From assembly GCA_937868185.1 (NCBI GenBank), contig CALMMG010000002.1, positions 27,269 to 91,268 on the forward strand: DNA of 64,000 nt, written 5' to 3'. Below, piece by piece: positions 38,836-46,909 of the stretch. The notes under the pieces were generated by a model. The model had not been told where the DNA came from and made no database searches. It saw only the letters and a program-made list of their open reading frames with translations. Origin of the DNA: an uncultured Pseudomonadota bacterium. Its GTDB lineage: Bacteria; Desulfobacterota; Desulfobulbia; Desulfobulbales; Desulfurivibrionaceae. The position numbers were made by a program, and so were the translations under genes. The stretch's first letter is position 1. Every line of letters starts with the position of its first letter.

Positions 38836-39095
38836 GATTCTTCCTCCTCTTTACGGTTTTTTGGGGTGTTTTTAGGCACACCTGTTATTTGTCCGGATTG
38901 TCAGACGGAATTTCTTATGTATGTAATCCTAGCACAAAGCGGGCCATAGACGCAAGTGGCGCCCTAAAAAAATGTCTCGCTGATAACCTCTTGAATATAT
39001 AATTATTTATAGAAAGAAAAGGAAGACGGTCTTGTTTTGCAGTCGCAATTGGGCTTATTGTTTTGACATAAAATGTCATAGCGCATAGCGCTGTG
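38836..39095 (-). promoter_or_regulatory. Regulatory region upstream of pilA
   Basis: This 260-base gap holds the sigma54 site near the pilin and a large hairpin (39064-39108) at the far end, with about 115 bases of AT-rich sequence between. The activator sites of the PilR-like protein would be expected in that middle part; I could not define them. Confidence 0.5.
38931..38946 (-). promoter_or_regulatory. Predicted sigma54 promoter of pilA
   Basis: Read on the minus strand the site is TGGCCC-N5-GTGCT. It has the invariant GG (-24) and GC (-12) at the exact ten-base spacing and matches TGGCAC-N5-TTGCW at nine of eleven positions. It places transcription start near 38920, an 85-base leader before the pilin ATG. 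An encoded sigma54 activator is located at 53488-54870. Confidence 0.65.
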
Positions 39096-39108
39096 TCATT
39101 TTATGTCA
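39064..39108 (-). repeat. Large near-perfect inverted repeat at the end of the glycan operon
   Basis: Arms 39064-39084 and 39088-39108 are 21 bases each with only two mismatched positions and an ATA loop; the outer 12 bases (TGACATAAAATG and its complement) are perfect. It overlaps the stop codon of the GT-C-like gene. No T-run follows on the minus strand, so it is not a standard terminator; it may protect the mRNA 3' end or block read-through into pilA. Confidence 0.6.
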
Positions 39109-41357
39109 TGGTCCAGGGCTTCTCCTGTTGTTAGAGAGGGAGGGTGTTTGGCAAAGAGTTTTTTGTCGGAGGGCTCCTCGGGAATCAGGAGCCTGGGGGG
39201 GGAGAATTGTCGGCCACCCAGCATGGCGGTGGCAGTTTCTCGGTCGTGCGTGAAATCCGGGTCGGCCTGCGTGTGTTGTAGGAACTTTTCCAGGGAGGCA
39301 CGCCACTCTTTTGAATCTTTACCCGTCATTGGGAGGGAGGGGGCGGCGTTTTCACCATTTCTCTCCTGCTGCCAGCCGATAACGCCGATGTTATAGAGGG
39401 AGTAAGGGTTGTCCGGAACTAATGCCAGGGACTTTCGGGCAAATTTCAGGGCAGAGGAGAGGTCATTTTGTGCCCAGGCTCTTTGGGTCAAGAACTGATA
39501 GCAGTTGGTCAGGATAAAGTGGATGTAGTCCGGCGGGTCAGTGATGAGACTGAGTTTCCTTGCGGCCAGGCCATAATTTTTTTCTTGATATGCCTTGATG
39601 CCGTATAGGTAGTATTCCGCCCATCGGAGCGCGTTGGCTTGCGTTTTGTAGACGAACTTTGTTTTCATGGTGACAAATAATTGTTCTGCGGTCTCGAAGT
39701 CCCCGATATTGGCTGCGAATGTTAATATGTCCAGGGAGGTGTTTATGTTTTTTGTATCGCCGATGTCGTTGCTGATGCGGGGGGCTTTTTCCGGGAGGGG
39801 GATTCCGCGGCGTACGATTACCGCGCTGTTTTTTCCGTAGAAGGCGAGCTGCCATTCCTTGTTCAGCAGGAGGCCCATGGCGAGGGCGGAATTCTGATAG
39901 CCGACACACCAGAGGTCGCAGGGGTATTTTTGGGTCATTTTTTGAATATTGTGCCCTCCGCTGAAATCGAAGAATGTATCGCTCCAGGCACGGTAAGGGA
40001 AATGTCTGGCATCAAAAAAAACAGTGTTGTCTGGCCACAGTAGCCAAAGCAGGTAAGCGCCTTGATCGTAGGTGTTGCCAATGCGGGCATGGGGGAAATA
40101 TTTTTTTATATATTTGGCTTCAGCCACGGGGGTGCCGTCGCTAAGGCCGAAGCCCATCCAGAGATATTTTTCTGGCTGGACATAGGATTTGTAAAGAGAA
40201 TCACCGGCAAGCAATAAGCCGACAATTGTCACCAGCGCGGGAAGCGCACGGGAGAATGGCGGGGCATATTTCCATTTCGGCGGGACAAGAGGGCCGAGAG
40301 ACAGCAGGTGCAGGCCCGAAAAAAGAAAAACCGGGACCCAGTAGAAGGTAGTGCGGAAAAAACGGGTGTAGAGAAAGGCAAAGACCAGGTTGGTCAGCAG
40401 AGAAGACCATTCTGCTCTTTTGAAATTTCGCAGGTAGAGCAGGAGCAGGAGTACAATTGCCACATCCGCGCCTAGAGTTAAAGAATAGGTGTCCGTAGAG
40501 GCAAACGGGGCACCATAGGCGGCAATCTTGTTATTGTAATTCGTGTTTGCCTCTGTCGGCAGTAGGTCGAAAAAAAGCTGGAGCGGATAGCTGTAGCCGT
40601 AGGGATTCAGCAAAGGGGTGAGGGCGGCGAGAAATAGGGCAATGGTCAGATGCTTGCGCACTTTTTCTGGTAAGGTGTTTTGTGGGCTAAGCCAGGTATT
40701 GCACATCTCACCCAGCCAGATGAGGACCAGAAAGACGGCGCCGAAGACAAACCCGCCATGGGTGTTGACCCAGACCAGCATGATGGCCGGGAAGAGGTAG
40801 CAGTTCTTCCATGCTCCATCGTTGCCGCTACGGATATGCCACCAGTTCCAGGCCATCAGGGTCATGAAGACAAAGGAGAGGATTTCCGGCTTCTCGAAGG
40901 CGGCAGTGTAAGACATGATCACCGCCAGCAGGCAAAGCAGCCAGGTCAGGGGGTGGACGGCGATTTTCAGCCTGCGGGCATAGAGAAAACAGCCCAACAC
41001 CGGGACCAGCATGCAGAGGTAGCGGAAGGCGAAGATGCCGGGGAGTCCAGCAACCTTGTGGAGTAGATACAAAAAGATATCCGGCAGCCAGGTGCAGTAG
41101 ATGGTGTCGTTGGTGGTAGGTGTCCAGGAAAAGATGGTGTGGTCGGCAATCAGGGTCTTGTGTGCCAAGAAATACTTGCCGTACAGCATATGGAACCAGA
41201 GATCCCCGTCTCGTACCGGTAAAGCGTAGCGGAATGCCAGGGTGACTAACACAATCGTGGCTAAGGCGGCGGACCAACCCCAGTGCCACGGGCAAGGGAT
41301 ATCCCGCGGTGTTTCTGGAGGGGATGCGGGGTTCAGGCGGTTTTCTTGTTCCAGCAT
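39096..41357 (-). CDS. GT-C-like polytopic membrane protein with TPR-like C-terminal part
   Basis: 753 residues from the ATG at 41357, which overlaps the preceding methyltransferase by 25 bases. About ten membrane segments fill residues 30-410. The first periplasmic loop has RDGDLWFHMLYGKYFLAH and later DHTIFSWTPT plus TWLPDIFLYLL, the pattern of GT-C type membrane proteins (acidic DLW-H catalytic-loop style). The C-terminal 300 residues are soluble, with TPR-like helices (for example LSSALKFARKSLALVPDNPYSLYNIGVIGW near 680). It is the last gene of the glycan operon and the neighbour of pilA, so a lipid-linked sugar transferase acting on a surface protein is plausible. Direct evidence is lacking. 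Confidence 0.6.
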   Translation of the reverse strand: MLEQENRLNPASPPETPRDIPCPWHWGWSAALATIVLVTLAFRYALPVRDGDLWFHMLYGKYFLAHKTLIADHTIFSWTPTTNDTIYCTWLPDIFLYLLHKVAGLPGIFAFRYLCMLVPVLGCFLYARRLKIAVHPLTWLLCLLAVIMSYTAAFEKPEILSFVFMTLMAWNWWHIRSGNDGAWKNCYLFPAIMLVWVNTHGGFVFGAVFLVLIWLGEMCNTWLSPQNTLPEKVRKHLTIALFLAALTPLLNPYGYSYPLQLFFDLLPTEANTNYNNKIAAYGAPFASTDTYSLTLGADVAIVLLLLLYLRNFKRAEWSSLLTNLVFAFLYTRFFRTTFYWVPVFLFSGLHLLSLGPLVPPKWKYAPPFSRALPALVTIVGLLLAGDSLYKSYVQPEKYLWMGFGLSDGTPVAEAKYIKKYFPHARIGNTYDQGAYLLWLLWPDNTVFFDARHFPYRAWSDTFFDFSGGHNIQKMTQKYPCDLWCVGYQNSALAMGLLLNKEWQLAFYGKNSAVIVRRGIPLPEKAPRISNDIGDTKNINTSLDILTFAANIGDFETAEQLFVTMKTKFVYKTQANALRWAEYYLYGIKAYQEKNYGLAARKLSLITDPPDYIHFILTNCYQFLTQRAWAQNDLSSALKFARKSLALVPDNPYSLYNIGVIGWQQERNGENAAPSLPMTGKDSKEWRASLEKFLQHTQADPDFTHDRETATAMLGGRQFSPPRLLIPEEPSDKKLFAKHPPSLTTGEALDHDIK

Positions 41358-41938
41358 AAGAGCATTTCCAGGCCGTTGGCGGCATAGGTGAAACGGGTGA
41401 CGGACCACGGCGACAAAACGGGGAGTAAAGTCTCTAGTTCAGCCTGGGTACGCATGAATTTGCCGCGGTCCAGCTTGCGGACGAGATACGCTAATGGATG
41501 TCGCCACGGAGAAAGGGGCAGCACCGCATCGAATACGGCAACATAGCCCCCCGGCTTACAGACCCGGCACATCTCCAATATCGCCATACGGGCTGCGTTC
41601 TTGGGCAGATGGTGCAATAGCCCGATGGACCATATGCCGTCAAAGGATTTGTCGGCAAAGGGCAATTCGGTTGCCGATCCGGTTATGGCTGTTTCGCCGG
41701 CAGTTGTGTATGCTACAGAGTAGGGAAAGGAGATGTCCAGGCCGACAGGATGGCCGCCCACCCTCCGCAACCAGCTTGATGGCCCGCAACCGACATCCAA
41801 GGTGAGTTTGGTGACGGGGAGCAACTCCTGTAGGCTGATTATTTTCCGTGTTATGGCCCTCTCCGCGCCAGGGCCAAGAAGTATTTGCGAGAGCTTGTAG
41901 ATGGTCGGATTTTCCAACAAGCGGTAAAGGAAATGCAC
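41333..41938 (-). CDS. SAM-dependent class I methyltransferase
   Basis: 201 residues. Motif I LTLDVGCGPSSWL near residue 46, then VGLDIS, the ELPFADKSFDGIWSIGLLHHL post-I/motif II stretch and CKPGGYVAVFDAV fit Methyltransf_11-like small-molecule enzymes. It likely acts on a sugar or a lipid-linked intermediate of the operon; the acceptor is not readable. It starts four bases after the GT2 stop. Confidence 0.8.
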   Translation of the reverse strand: MHFLYRLLENPTIYKLSQILLGPGAERAITRKIISLQELLPVTKLTLDVGCGPSSWLRRVGGHPVGLDISFPYSVAYTTAGETAITGSATELPFADKSFDGIWSIGLLHHLPKNAARMAILEMCRVCKPGGYVAVFDAVLPLSPWRHPLAYLVRKLDRGKFMRTQAELETLLPVLSPWSVTRFTYAANGLEMLLCWNKKTA

Positions 41939-41941
41939 GAA

Positions 41942-42967
41942 TTACTCCTGCCGGTTCGAGTTGGGCTGGTGTTGATTCTGTAAATTCCCCGCAATGTCTT
42001 CAATGATATAATGTGGCCTCCGTCGTGCTTCATCAAGCGCGCGCCATATATATTCACCCAACACACCGAGCATGAGCATTTGGATTCCGCCGATCACCAG
42101 TACCCCTGCCATGATGGATGGATATCCCTGAACAGGTGACCCCCAGAGCAGCGCCTTCCCAATGATAATTCCTGCGGAAAAAAAGCCGAACAGGGCAAAG
42201 ATAAAGCCGGTATAGGACATCAAGCGTATCGGCTTGTAGGTAAAGGCTGTGATCGAGTCGATCAGGATTTTTATTTTCTTCTCAAGAGTCCAGCCGGATC
42301 GCCCATGTACACGTTTATCCTTGTCATAGGGAAAAGATTCCTGACGAAAACCAAGCCAGGTCAGGAGGCCGATCGTGCTGACGTTGGTTTCCTGAAATTG
42401 CCGGAAGGCATGGATAACGCGGTGATCAATAAGAAAAAAATCAGAGCCGGTGGGGGGCATGTTTTGCAGGCCGACAAAGCGGCGCATCAGGAAAAAATAC
42501 ACCCTCGAAAAACCGATGGTTCCGGCCTTGTCGTCCGGGCGCATGCCACGGACCCCCCAGACAACCTGCGCACCGCTGCGCCAACGCGCAAGAAATTCGG
42601 GGATCAGCTCCGGAGGATCCTGGAGGTCGGCGGCCAGAACCACGGCGCAAGCGCCGCGCGCGTGCTGCAATCCGCAGGATAAGGCGGTGTGGGAGCCGAA
42701 ATTCCGCGCCAAGCGAATCACATTTACCTGGGGTGCTCGGCGGGAGATTTCCGACAAGCAGGCAAAGGTGGCGTCGGTGGAATGGTCATCAACAACGAGC
42801 CATTCCCATTCCATAGTGATTGCAGCCATGGTCTTCTGGAGCCGCTCGAAGAGTAAGGGGAGGTTGTGCTCTTCGTTATAGGCCGGGGTTATTACGGAGA
42901 GCATGGCCAAGCCCGATTTGGGGGAGTAGCTTGGAGAATACTGGATGGTCATAGTTTCGCCGATCAT
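41942..42967 (-). CDS. GT2 family glycosyltransferase, GtrB/DPMS-like with two C-terminal membrane segments
   Basis: 341 residues. The GT2 core has VITPAYNEEHNLP near 27, DDHSTDATFA near 62 and AADLQDPPE near 113 (DxD-like aspartates). Two membrane segments follow at about 235-260 and 275-310, the layout of GtrB/ArnC/DPM1 enzymes that move a sugar from a nucleotide onto undecaprenyl or dolichyl phosphate at the inner membrane. It would provide the lipid-linked donor for the GT-C-like protein two genes downstream. The ATG at 42967 is the first of several possible starts. Confidence 0.85.
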   Translation of the reverse strand: MIGETMTIQYSPSYSPKSGLAMLSVITPAYNEEHNLPLLFERLQKTMAAITMEWEWLVVDDHSTDATFACLSEISRRAPQVNVIRLARNFGSHTALSCGLQHARGACAVVLAADLQDPPELIPEFLARWRSGAQVVWGVRGMRPDDKAGTIGFSRVYFFLMRRFVGLQNMPPTGSDFFLIDHRVIHAFRQFQETNVSTIGLLTWLGFRQESFPYDKDKRVHGRSGWTLEKKIKILIDSITAFTYKPIRLMSYTGFIFALFGFFSAGIIIGKALLWGSPVQGYPSIMAGVLVIGGIQMLMLGVLGEYIWRALDEARRRPHYIIEDIAGNLQNQHQPNSNRQE

Positions 42968-42970
42968 TGC

Positions 42971-43822
42971 TTATGCGGTTGCCTTGGTGGCCACCAGTTT
43001 GAAATACTTGAACAATCTCGAAGACAAGGGCAGTGCCGCCTGCAGGTAATCGTTGATTATTTTTTCGCCCTCTCTTCCCGTCTGTTTTCGCACGGAGGCC
43101 TGTCCAAGATACCAGCGATATTCTATCTGAACCTCGCTGAAGCCGGCAGCAAGGAAAATTTGCCGCATTGCCTGGGCGCTCATGCCGCCCTTGATCATTT
43201 TCTGATATTCCGCCAGCTGGGTTATTTCTTCGTCAACATGGAACTGTTCTTTCATTTCCCGGGCTTTGTTGGTGAGATTGTCGTGTTCCTTGCGCATGAG
43301 TTCGGACAGCTCGGGATTACCTGTATCAAGGGTGTCGAAAAAATCAAAATAGTCATGACTCGGATCTTCATCGGAATAAAACATGCCGCCGGGTTTGAGG
43401 ACCCGGCATATCTCCCTGGCCACCGGTTTCAGGTCTTCCATGTGGTGCAGCACTCCGTTGGCGGTGCACGCATTGAATGACCCATCGGGGTATGGTACAT
43501 GACGGGCGTCACCGAGAATGAGGTGAATGTTGGGACTCGGTTTTACTAGGGAGAGCATGGCCGGGGTGGCGTCAAGCCCGACCACCTGCTTGAAGATGCT
43601 TTGGGCAAGCGCGCAGATGAACCCGGTTCCACAGCCGATGTCAAGCAGGGCCTCATCTCCTGCCTGGGCCGCAAGCTCAGCGAGGATTTCGGAAACCCGC
43701 TCCGTGTTGATGGGGTCGGAGAAATACGGCTGCGACCCATCGTACTGTTTGGCAAGAGCGGTATGAAATTGAATATTTGCCTCTAAAACCGGGTCGGTGC
43801 TTTCTGCTAATTTTTTTTGCAC
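42971..43822 (-). CDS. SAM-dependent class I methyltransferase
   Basis: 283 residues with a GTG start that overlaps the preceding metallophosphoesterase by 16 bases. LLDIGCGTGFICALA near 65 (motif I), VVGLDATPAML (motif post I), GDARHVPYPDGSFNACTANGVLHHMED and CRVLKPGGMFYSDEDPSHDYFDFF show a Methyltransf_11 type fold with an extra helical C-terminal part. Together with the other methyltransferase it suggests that the operon product carries two methyl groups or is methylated at two stages. The substrate is unknown. Confidence 0.8.
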   Translation of the reverse strand: MQKKLAESTDPVLEANIQFHTALAKQYDGSQPYFSDPINTERVSEILAELAAQAGDEALLDIGCGTGFICALAQSIFKQVVGLDATPAMLSLVKPSPNIHLILGDARHVPYPDGSFNACTANGVLHHMEDLKPVAREICRVLKPGGMFYSDEDPSHDYFDFFDTLDTGNPELSELMRKEHDNLTNKAREMKEQFHVDEEITQLAEYQKMIKGGMSAQAMRQIFLAAGFSEVQIEYRWYLGQASVRKQTGREGEKIINDYLQAALPLSSRLFKYFKLVATKATA

Positions 43823-44499
43823 AAAATTTCCCCTGTGTTGGGCAGATAGTTGAGCAATTCCTCGTTGAGGAAGAGGTCGCGGATTGATTGCCGGAGCGGT
43901 GAAGCGTCATACGCAACCCGCCGAAAATCAACGGCGCGGGTTTGTGTGTCCAGCACCGCGAAGGCTGCACGGGTATCGCCGTCGCGGGGTTGCCCGCAAC
44001 TGCCGGGATTAATTATCATCCTTCCTTGAATTTCACGGAGTATGGGGTAGTGGGTATGGCCAAGAATGATGATGTCGGCCTCCAGAGCCAAGAACCTCTC
44101 GAAGTGACTATAGTCTGGGTAGATGTATTCTTCAAGAATATCCCACGGGCTCCCGTGATACATCTTGATCCGCAGGCCATCCAGCTCCCAGGTTTTTTCC
44201 AAAGGGAGATCTTGGAGCAGTAGCCTGTATTCCGGTGTAATCCAGGACAAGGTGTGGCTTATCGATTGGTGCAAAAAGGCGTTGGGCGAGGATGGAGGAT
44301 TCTCTAGATACCAATCATGGTTGCCCTTGATAGTCTCGACACGGTGCGCCAGCAGATCGGTGATGACGCCATTGGGATCTGGATAGTAGCCGGTGATGTC
44401 CCCGGAGCACCATATCCGGTCTACTCCCTGGAGTTCCCGGAGTACAGCCGTGAGGGCCGGACGGTTGGCATGGATATCTGCAACCAGCCCGATTTTCAT
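43807..44499 (-). CDS. Metallophosphoesterase, YfcE/DeaD-type calcineurin fold
   Basis: 230 residues from the ATG at 44499 (MKIGLVADIHANRPAL). Motifs: DIHAN, SGDITGYYPDP, KGNHDWY, the YHGSP histidine and LGHTHYP. It resembles the MJ0936-like small phosphodiesterases and is paralogous in type to the gene at 20428 but longer. The long in-frame extension upstream is the antisense of nothing functional; it runs through the epimerase gene in another frame and is non-coding. ATGA overlap with the epimerase stop (44496-44499) shows co-translation, so it probably removes phosphate from an operon intermediate. Confidence 0.85.
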   Translation of the reverse strand: MKIGLVADIHANRPALTAVLRELQGVDRIWCSGDITGYYPDPNGVITDLLAHRVETIKGNHDWYLENPPSSPNAFLHQSISHTLSWITPEYRLLLQDLPLEKTWELDGLRIKMYHGSPWDILEEYIYPDYSHFERFLALEADIIILGHTHYPILREIQGRMIINPGSCGQPRDGDTRAAFAVLDTQTRAVDFRRVAYDASPLRQSIRDLFLNEELLNYLPNTGEILCKKN

Positions 44500-45434
44500 G
44501 CGTCCAGCCACCACTGATACGGTTTTTTCCCTGAAGACAAGAAATCGATATAGTCCGAAATTCCGGCGGCAAGGACAATCTGCGGCGCATATCCCAAGGT
44601 CTTTGCGCTGAGATCGAGATTGACATCCCAGCGATAATCCTCCTGTGGGTCCGGCCTGCCGCTTGGGATGACCCGGCTGCGACAGCCTGGAATCAAGGCA
44701 ACGATCATGGCGGCGAGTTCGCGCATGCTGATTGAGGATGAGCCTCCGATATTGTAGATGCCTGCGGCGTGTGACGTTGCTGCGAGCAGGCATGCGCGGA
44801 CCGCATCGGAGACATGGACAAAGTTCTGCGTTCTTTGGCCAGAGCCGTGGAAGCAAATGTCCCGCGAAGACAAAGCAGCATCGACAAACAGGGGGAGGAC
44901 GGAATGTTCCGGCATTCCAGGCCCATATGGGGAGGTGAGCCGCAGACTGACGATTTTGCGGTCGTGATTGCGGCGTATATCCTCGCAAAGCTGTTCTCCT
45001 GCGAGTTTGCTGGCCAAGTATGGGTGCTCCGCTCTGCTCTCGTGTGTTTCCGTGATCGGGAGTTTTCTTGGCTTGCCGATTATGGGGAGACTCGACATAT
45101 AAACAAAGACTGTTGCCTGGAGTTGAAAAAATGTTTTCAACAGGCCAGCGGTACCCAATGCGTTGGTCTGGGAATAGAGTTCCGGATCGATTTTTCCGGA
45201 GGGGGCCGGCAGTTGTGCGGCAAGATGGAAGATGGCATCGATTCTCCCCATGTCTGCAGGGGGCAAATTTAGGCTTTGCGGGACGGAGAGATCGGCGGTG
45301 ATACAGGCTATGTTCGGCTCGGCCGGAACCATGCGCCTTCTGGTGAGACAGACGACACTCCACCCTGCCTCAAGTAACGCCTTGACAAGGTGTCTGCCGA
45401 TAAAACCCGTCCCCCCCGTCACAAGTGCGCGCAT
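44496..45434 (-). CDS. NAD-dependent epimerase/dehydratase (SDR)
   Basis: 312 residues from the ATG at 45434. The Rossmann GGTGFIGRHLV at 7-17, the YLASK catalytic motif near 145 and a typical C-terminal substrate region (NIGGSSSISMRELA) define an extended SDR acting on nucleotide sugars. The exact reaction (4-epimerisation, 4,6-dehydration or reduction) cannot be read. It is encoded between the ATP-grasp ligase (one base apart) and the phosphoesterase (four-base overlap), so these three may act in sequence. Confidence 0.85.
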   Translation of the reverse strand: MRALVTGGTGFIGRHLVKALLEAGWSVVCLTRRRMVPAEPNIACITADLSVPQSLNLPPADMGRIDAIFHLAAQLPAPSGKIDPELYSQTNALGTAGLLKTFFQLQATVFVYMSSLPIIGKPRKLPITETHESRAEHPYLASKLAGEQLCEDIRRNHDRKIVSLRLTSPYGPGMPEHSVLPLFVDAALSSRDICFHGSGQRTQNFVHVSDAVRACLLAATSHAAGIYNIGGSSSISMRELAAMIVALIPGCRSRVIPSGRPDPQEDYRWDVNLDLSAKTLGYAPQIVLAAGISDYIDFLSSGKKPYQWWLDA

Positions 45435-45435
45435 G

Positions 45436-46512
45436 TTATCCCCGAGGAACGGTTGCCAAATCCTGCATGGGCGCCAAGATGCTCCGGAAGGCGCGGATCG
45501 CGGCGACGTTATACCGATAATCCAGACGACCAATCGTTTCATCACCCAGGAAGTTTCTGATGAGAATATCGGGTTCGTTGAATCCCACGTCAGCCCGAAT
45601 CGAGGTTGTCCCGGAGAAGCGTGGGTGCACCTCGAAAATGTACAGCTTGTCACCGGCCAAGCGGCATTGGATATTGAGCGGCCCCCTGATCCCGAGAGTT
45701 GTGGCCAACTGTTCACAGCTTTTTTGAATAAAATCATGCTTGATGATGAATCCCTGGGAATAGCCGGTTGACAGAGCATACGTGGCGTGGCCAATGACTC
45801 GTTTTTCTCCCAACGAAAGGCCAATCAATTTGCGGTGTATGACGATGGAGTCGATGATTGCCCCATCCTTAGCAACGAGAACACCGACCGTATACTCATC
45901 TTCATGGGTTCCAACATATTCTTGAAAAATGATCTCATCCCGGTTCGGGACGTGGAGCAGGAATTGTTCTACTTCGGTTGCATCCTGTAGGATGGCTACA
46001 TTTCGGGAGCCGCCCGTGTTCCTAGTCGGCTTGCCGATTACCGGAAAGCCGACATCCGCGACAAGAGCCCGCCAGTCTGAGACCGTCACTGTGCGTGGGG
46101 TGAGAAAGCCGTTATCTCCCAGCCAGGTATTGATTTTTGCCTTGTCGTTGCAGAGGCGGATTATCTCGGTGTGGCTTGCAATTATGGTGCAGCCCAAGGC
46201 GGCGAAGGTCTCCCTGTTGTTTGCGAGCACAAGATTTTCTGCTTCGGTACCCGGCAGGATAGCGTTCAGCTTTTCTTGTTTGACTATACGCAGGACAGCG
46301 GGAAGGTACTCAGGGTCATTGGCAAAAGGGACAATATACCTATTTGGCGTCTGATACAGGCCAAAGGAAAAGGGGTCGGCATCGGTGGTAACAATATGGT
46401 AGTCCTCCTTCAACAGCAGGGCATAGAGGATTTGGTTGCCGAATGATCTTCCACCCACGCCGGTGACTAATACCCGCGTAAGTTTTTTTGAGCGATTGCC
46501 ATGTCTACTCAT
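45436..46512 (-). CDS. ATP-grasp domain ligase
   Basis: 358 residues from the ATG at 46512 (MSRHGNRSKK). It begins with a Rossmann-like pre-ATP-grasp region (VLVTGVGGRSFGNQIL), then the ATP-grasp core: GFPVIGKPTRNTGGSRNV, IIFQEYVGTHEDEYTVGV and LNIQCRL followed by the metal-binding FEVHPRFSGTTSIRADVGFNEP. It resembles CarB-like/PylC-like carboxylate-amine ligases. In a sugar operon it could attach an amino acid or make an amide on an amino-sugar. No characterised member can be matched confidently. Confidence 0.75.
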   Translation of the reverse strand: MSRHGNRSKKLTRVLVTGVGGRSFGNQILYALLLKEDYHIVTTDADPFSFGLYQTPNRYIVPFANDPEYLPAVLRIVKQEKLNAILPGTEAENLVLANNRETFAALGCTIIASHTEIIRLCNDKAKINTWLGDNGFLTPRTVTVSDWRALVADVGFPVIGKPTRNTGGSRNVAILQDATEVEQFLLHVPNRDEIIFQEYVGTHEDEYTVGVLVAKDGAIIDSIVIHRKLIGLSLGEKRVIGHATYALSTGYSQGFIIKHDFIQKSCEQLATTLGIRGPLNIQCRLAGDKLYIFEVHPRFSGTTSIRADVGFNEPDILIRNFLGDETIGRLDYRYNVAAIRAFRSILAPMQDLATVPRG

Positions 46513-46546
46513 TGTATCACCCTTATGCCAACGGTATAATATGCGG

Positions 46547-46909
46547 TCAACTTTTGCTGACAATGAAGATCCCGGCCAGGATGACCACAAGACCAAGAAT
46601 CTTGTGCCAGGCCAGACTTTCGCGGAAGAGCAACACGGCCCCCATGGTCACTAGGAGAAAGGTGGTGCTGACCAGGACCGGGTAGGCGATGCTCAGCGGT
46701 TCCATGGCAAGAACCCTGAACCAGACCAGGCTGGCCATGGCATAGAGGGTAATGCCGAGATCGAAACGGGGCTGTCGGATCAAACCCACCAAGCCGACAA
46801 GCCCCATGGCAAAACCACCCGCCCGCTCCACGCCGCTTCGCAGCAAGAGGTTGGCGGCCACGGTGAGGCCGGCGCTTAGGAGAACCAGAAACCAGCCACT
46901 TCTGCTCAC
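46547..46909 (-). CDS. Small four-helix membrane protein, SMR/EamA type
   Basis: 120 residues starting at GTG 46909, within GTGA overlapping the aminotransferase stop. Four hydrophobic segments (about 5-25, 45-65, 70-93, 98-118) and IAYPVLVSTTFLLVTMGAVLLFRESL match SMR/EamA half-transporters such as ArnE/ArnF. In the operon it is a candidate to move a polyprenyl-linked sugar or to export a product. A longer upstream in-frame extension lies within the aminotransferase gene and is rejected. Confidence 0.7.
   Translation of the reverse strand: MSRSGWFLVLLSAGLTVAANLLLRSGVERAGGFAMGLVGLVGLIRQPRFDLGITLYAMASLVWFRVLAMEPLSIAYPVLVSTTFLLVTMGAVLLFRESLAWHKILGLVVILAGIFIVSKS

Noticed and set aside
44500-45363. 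Upstream in-frame extension of the metallophosphoesterase
   Set aside because: It overlaps the epimerase gene in another frame, has no domain, and the metallophosphoesterase motif begins right after ATG 44499, which overlaps the epimerase stop.
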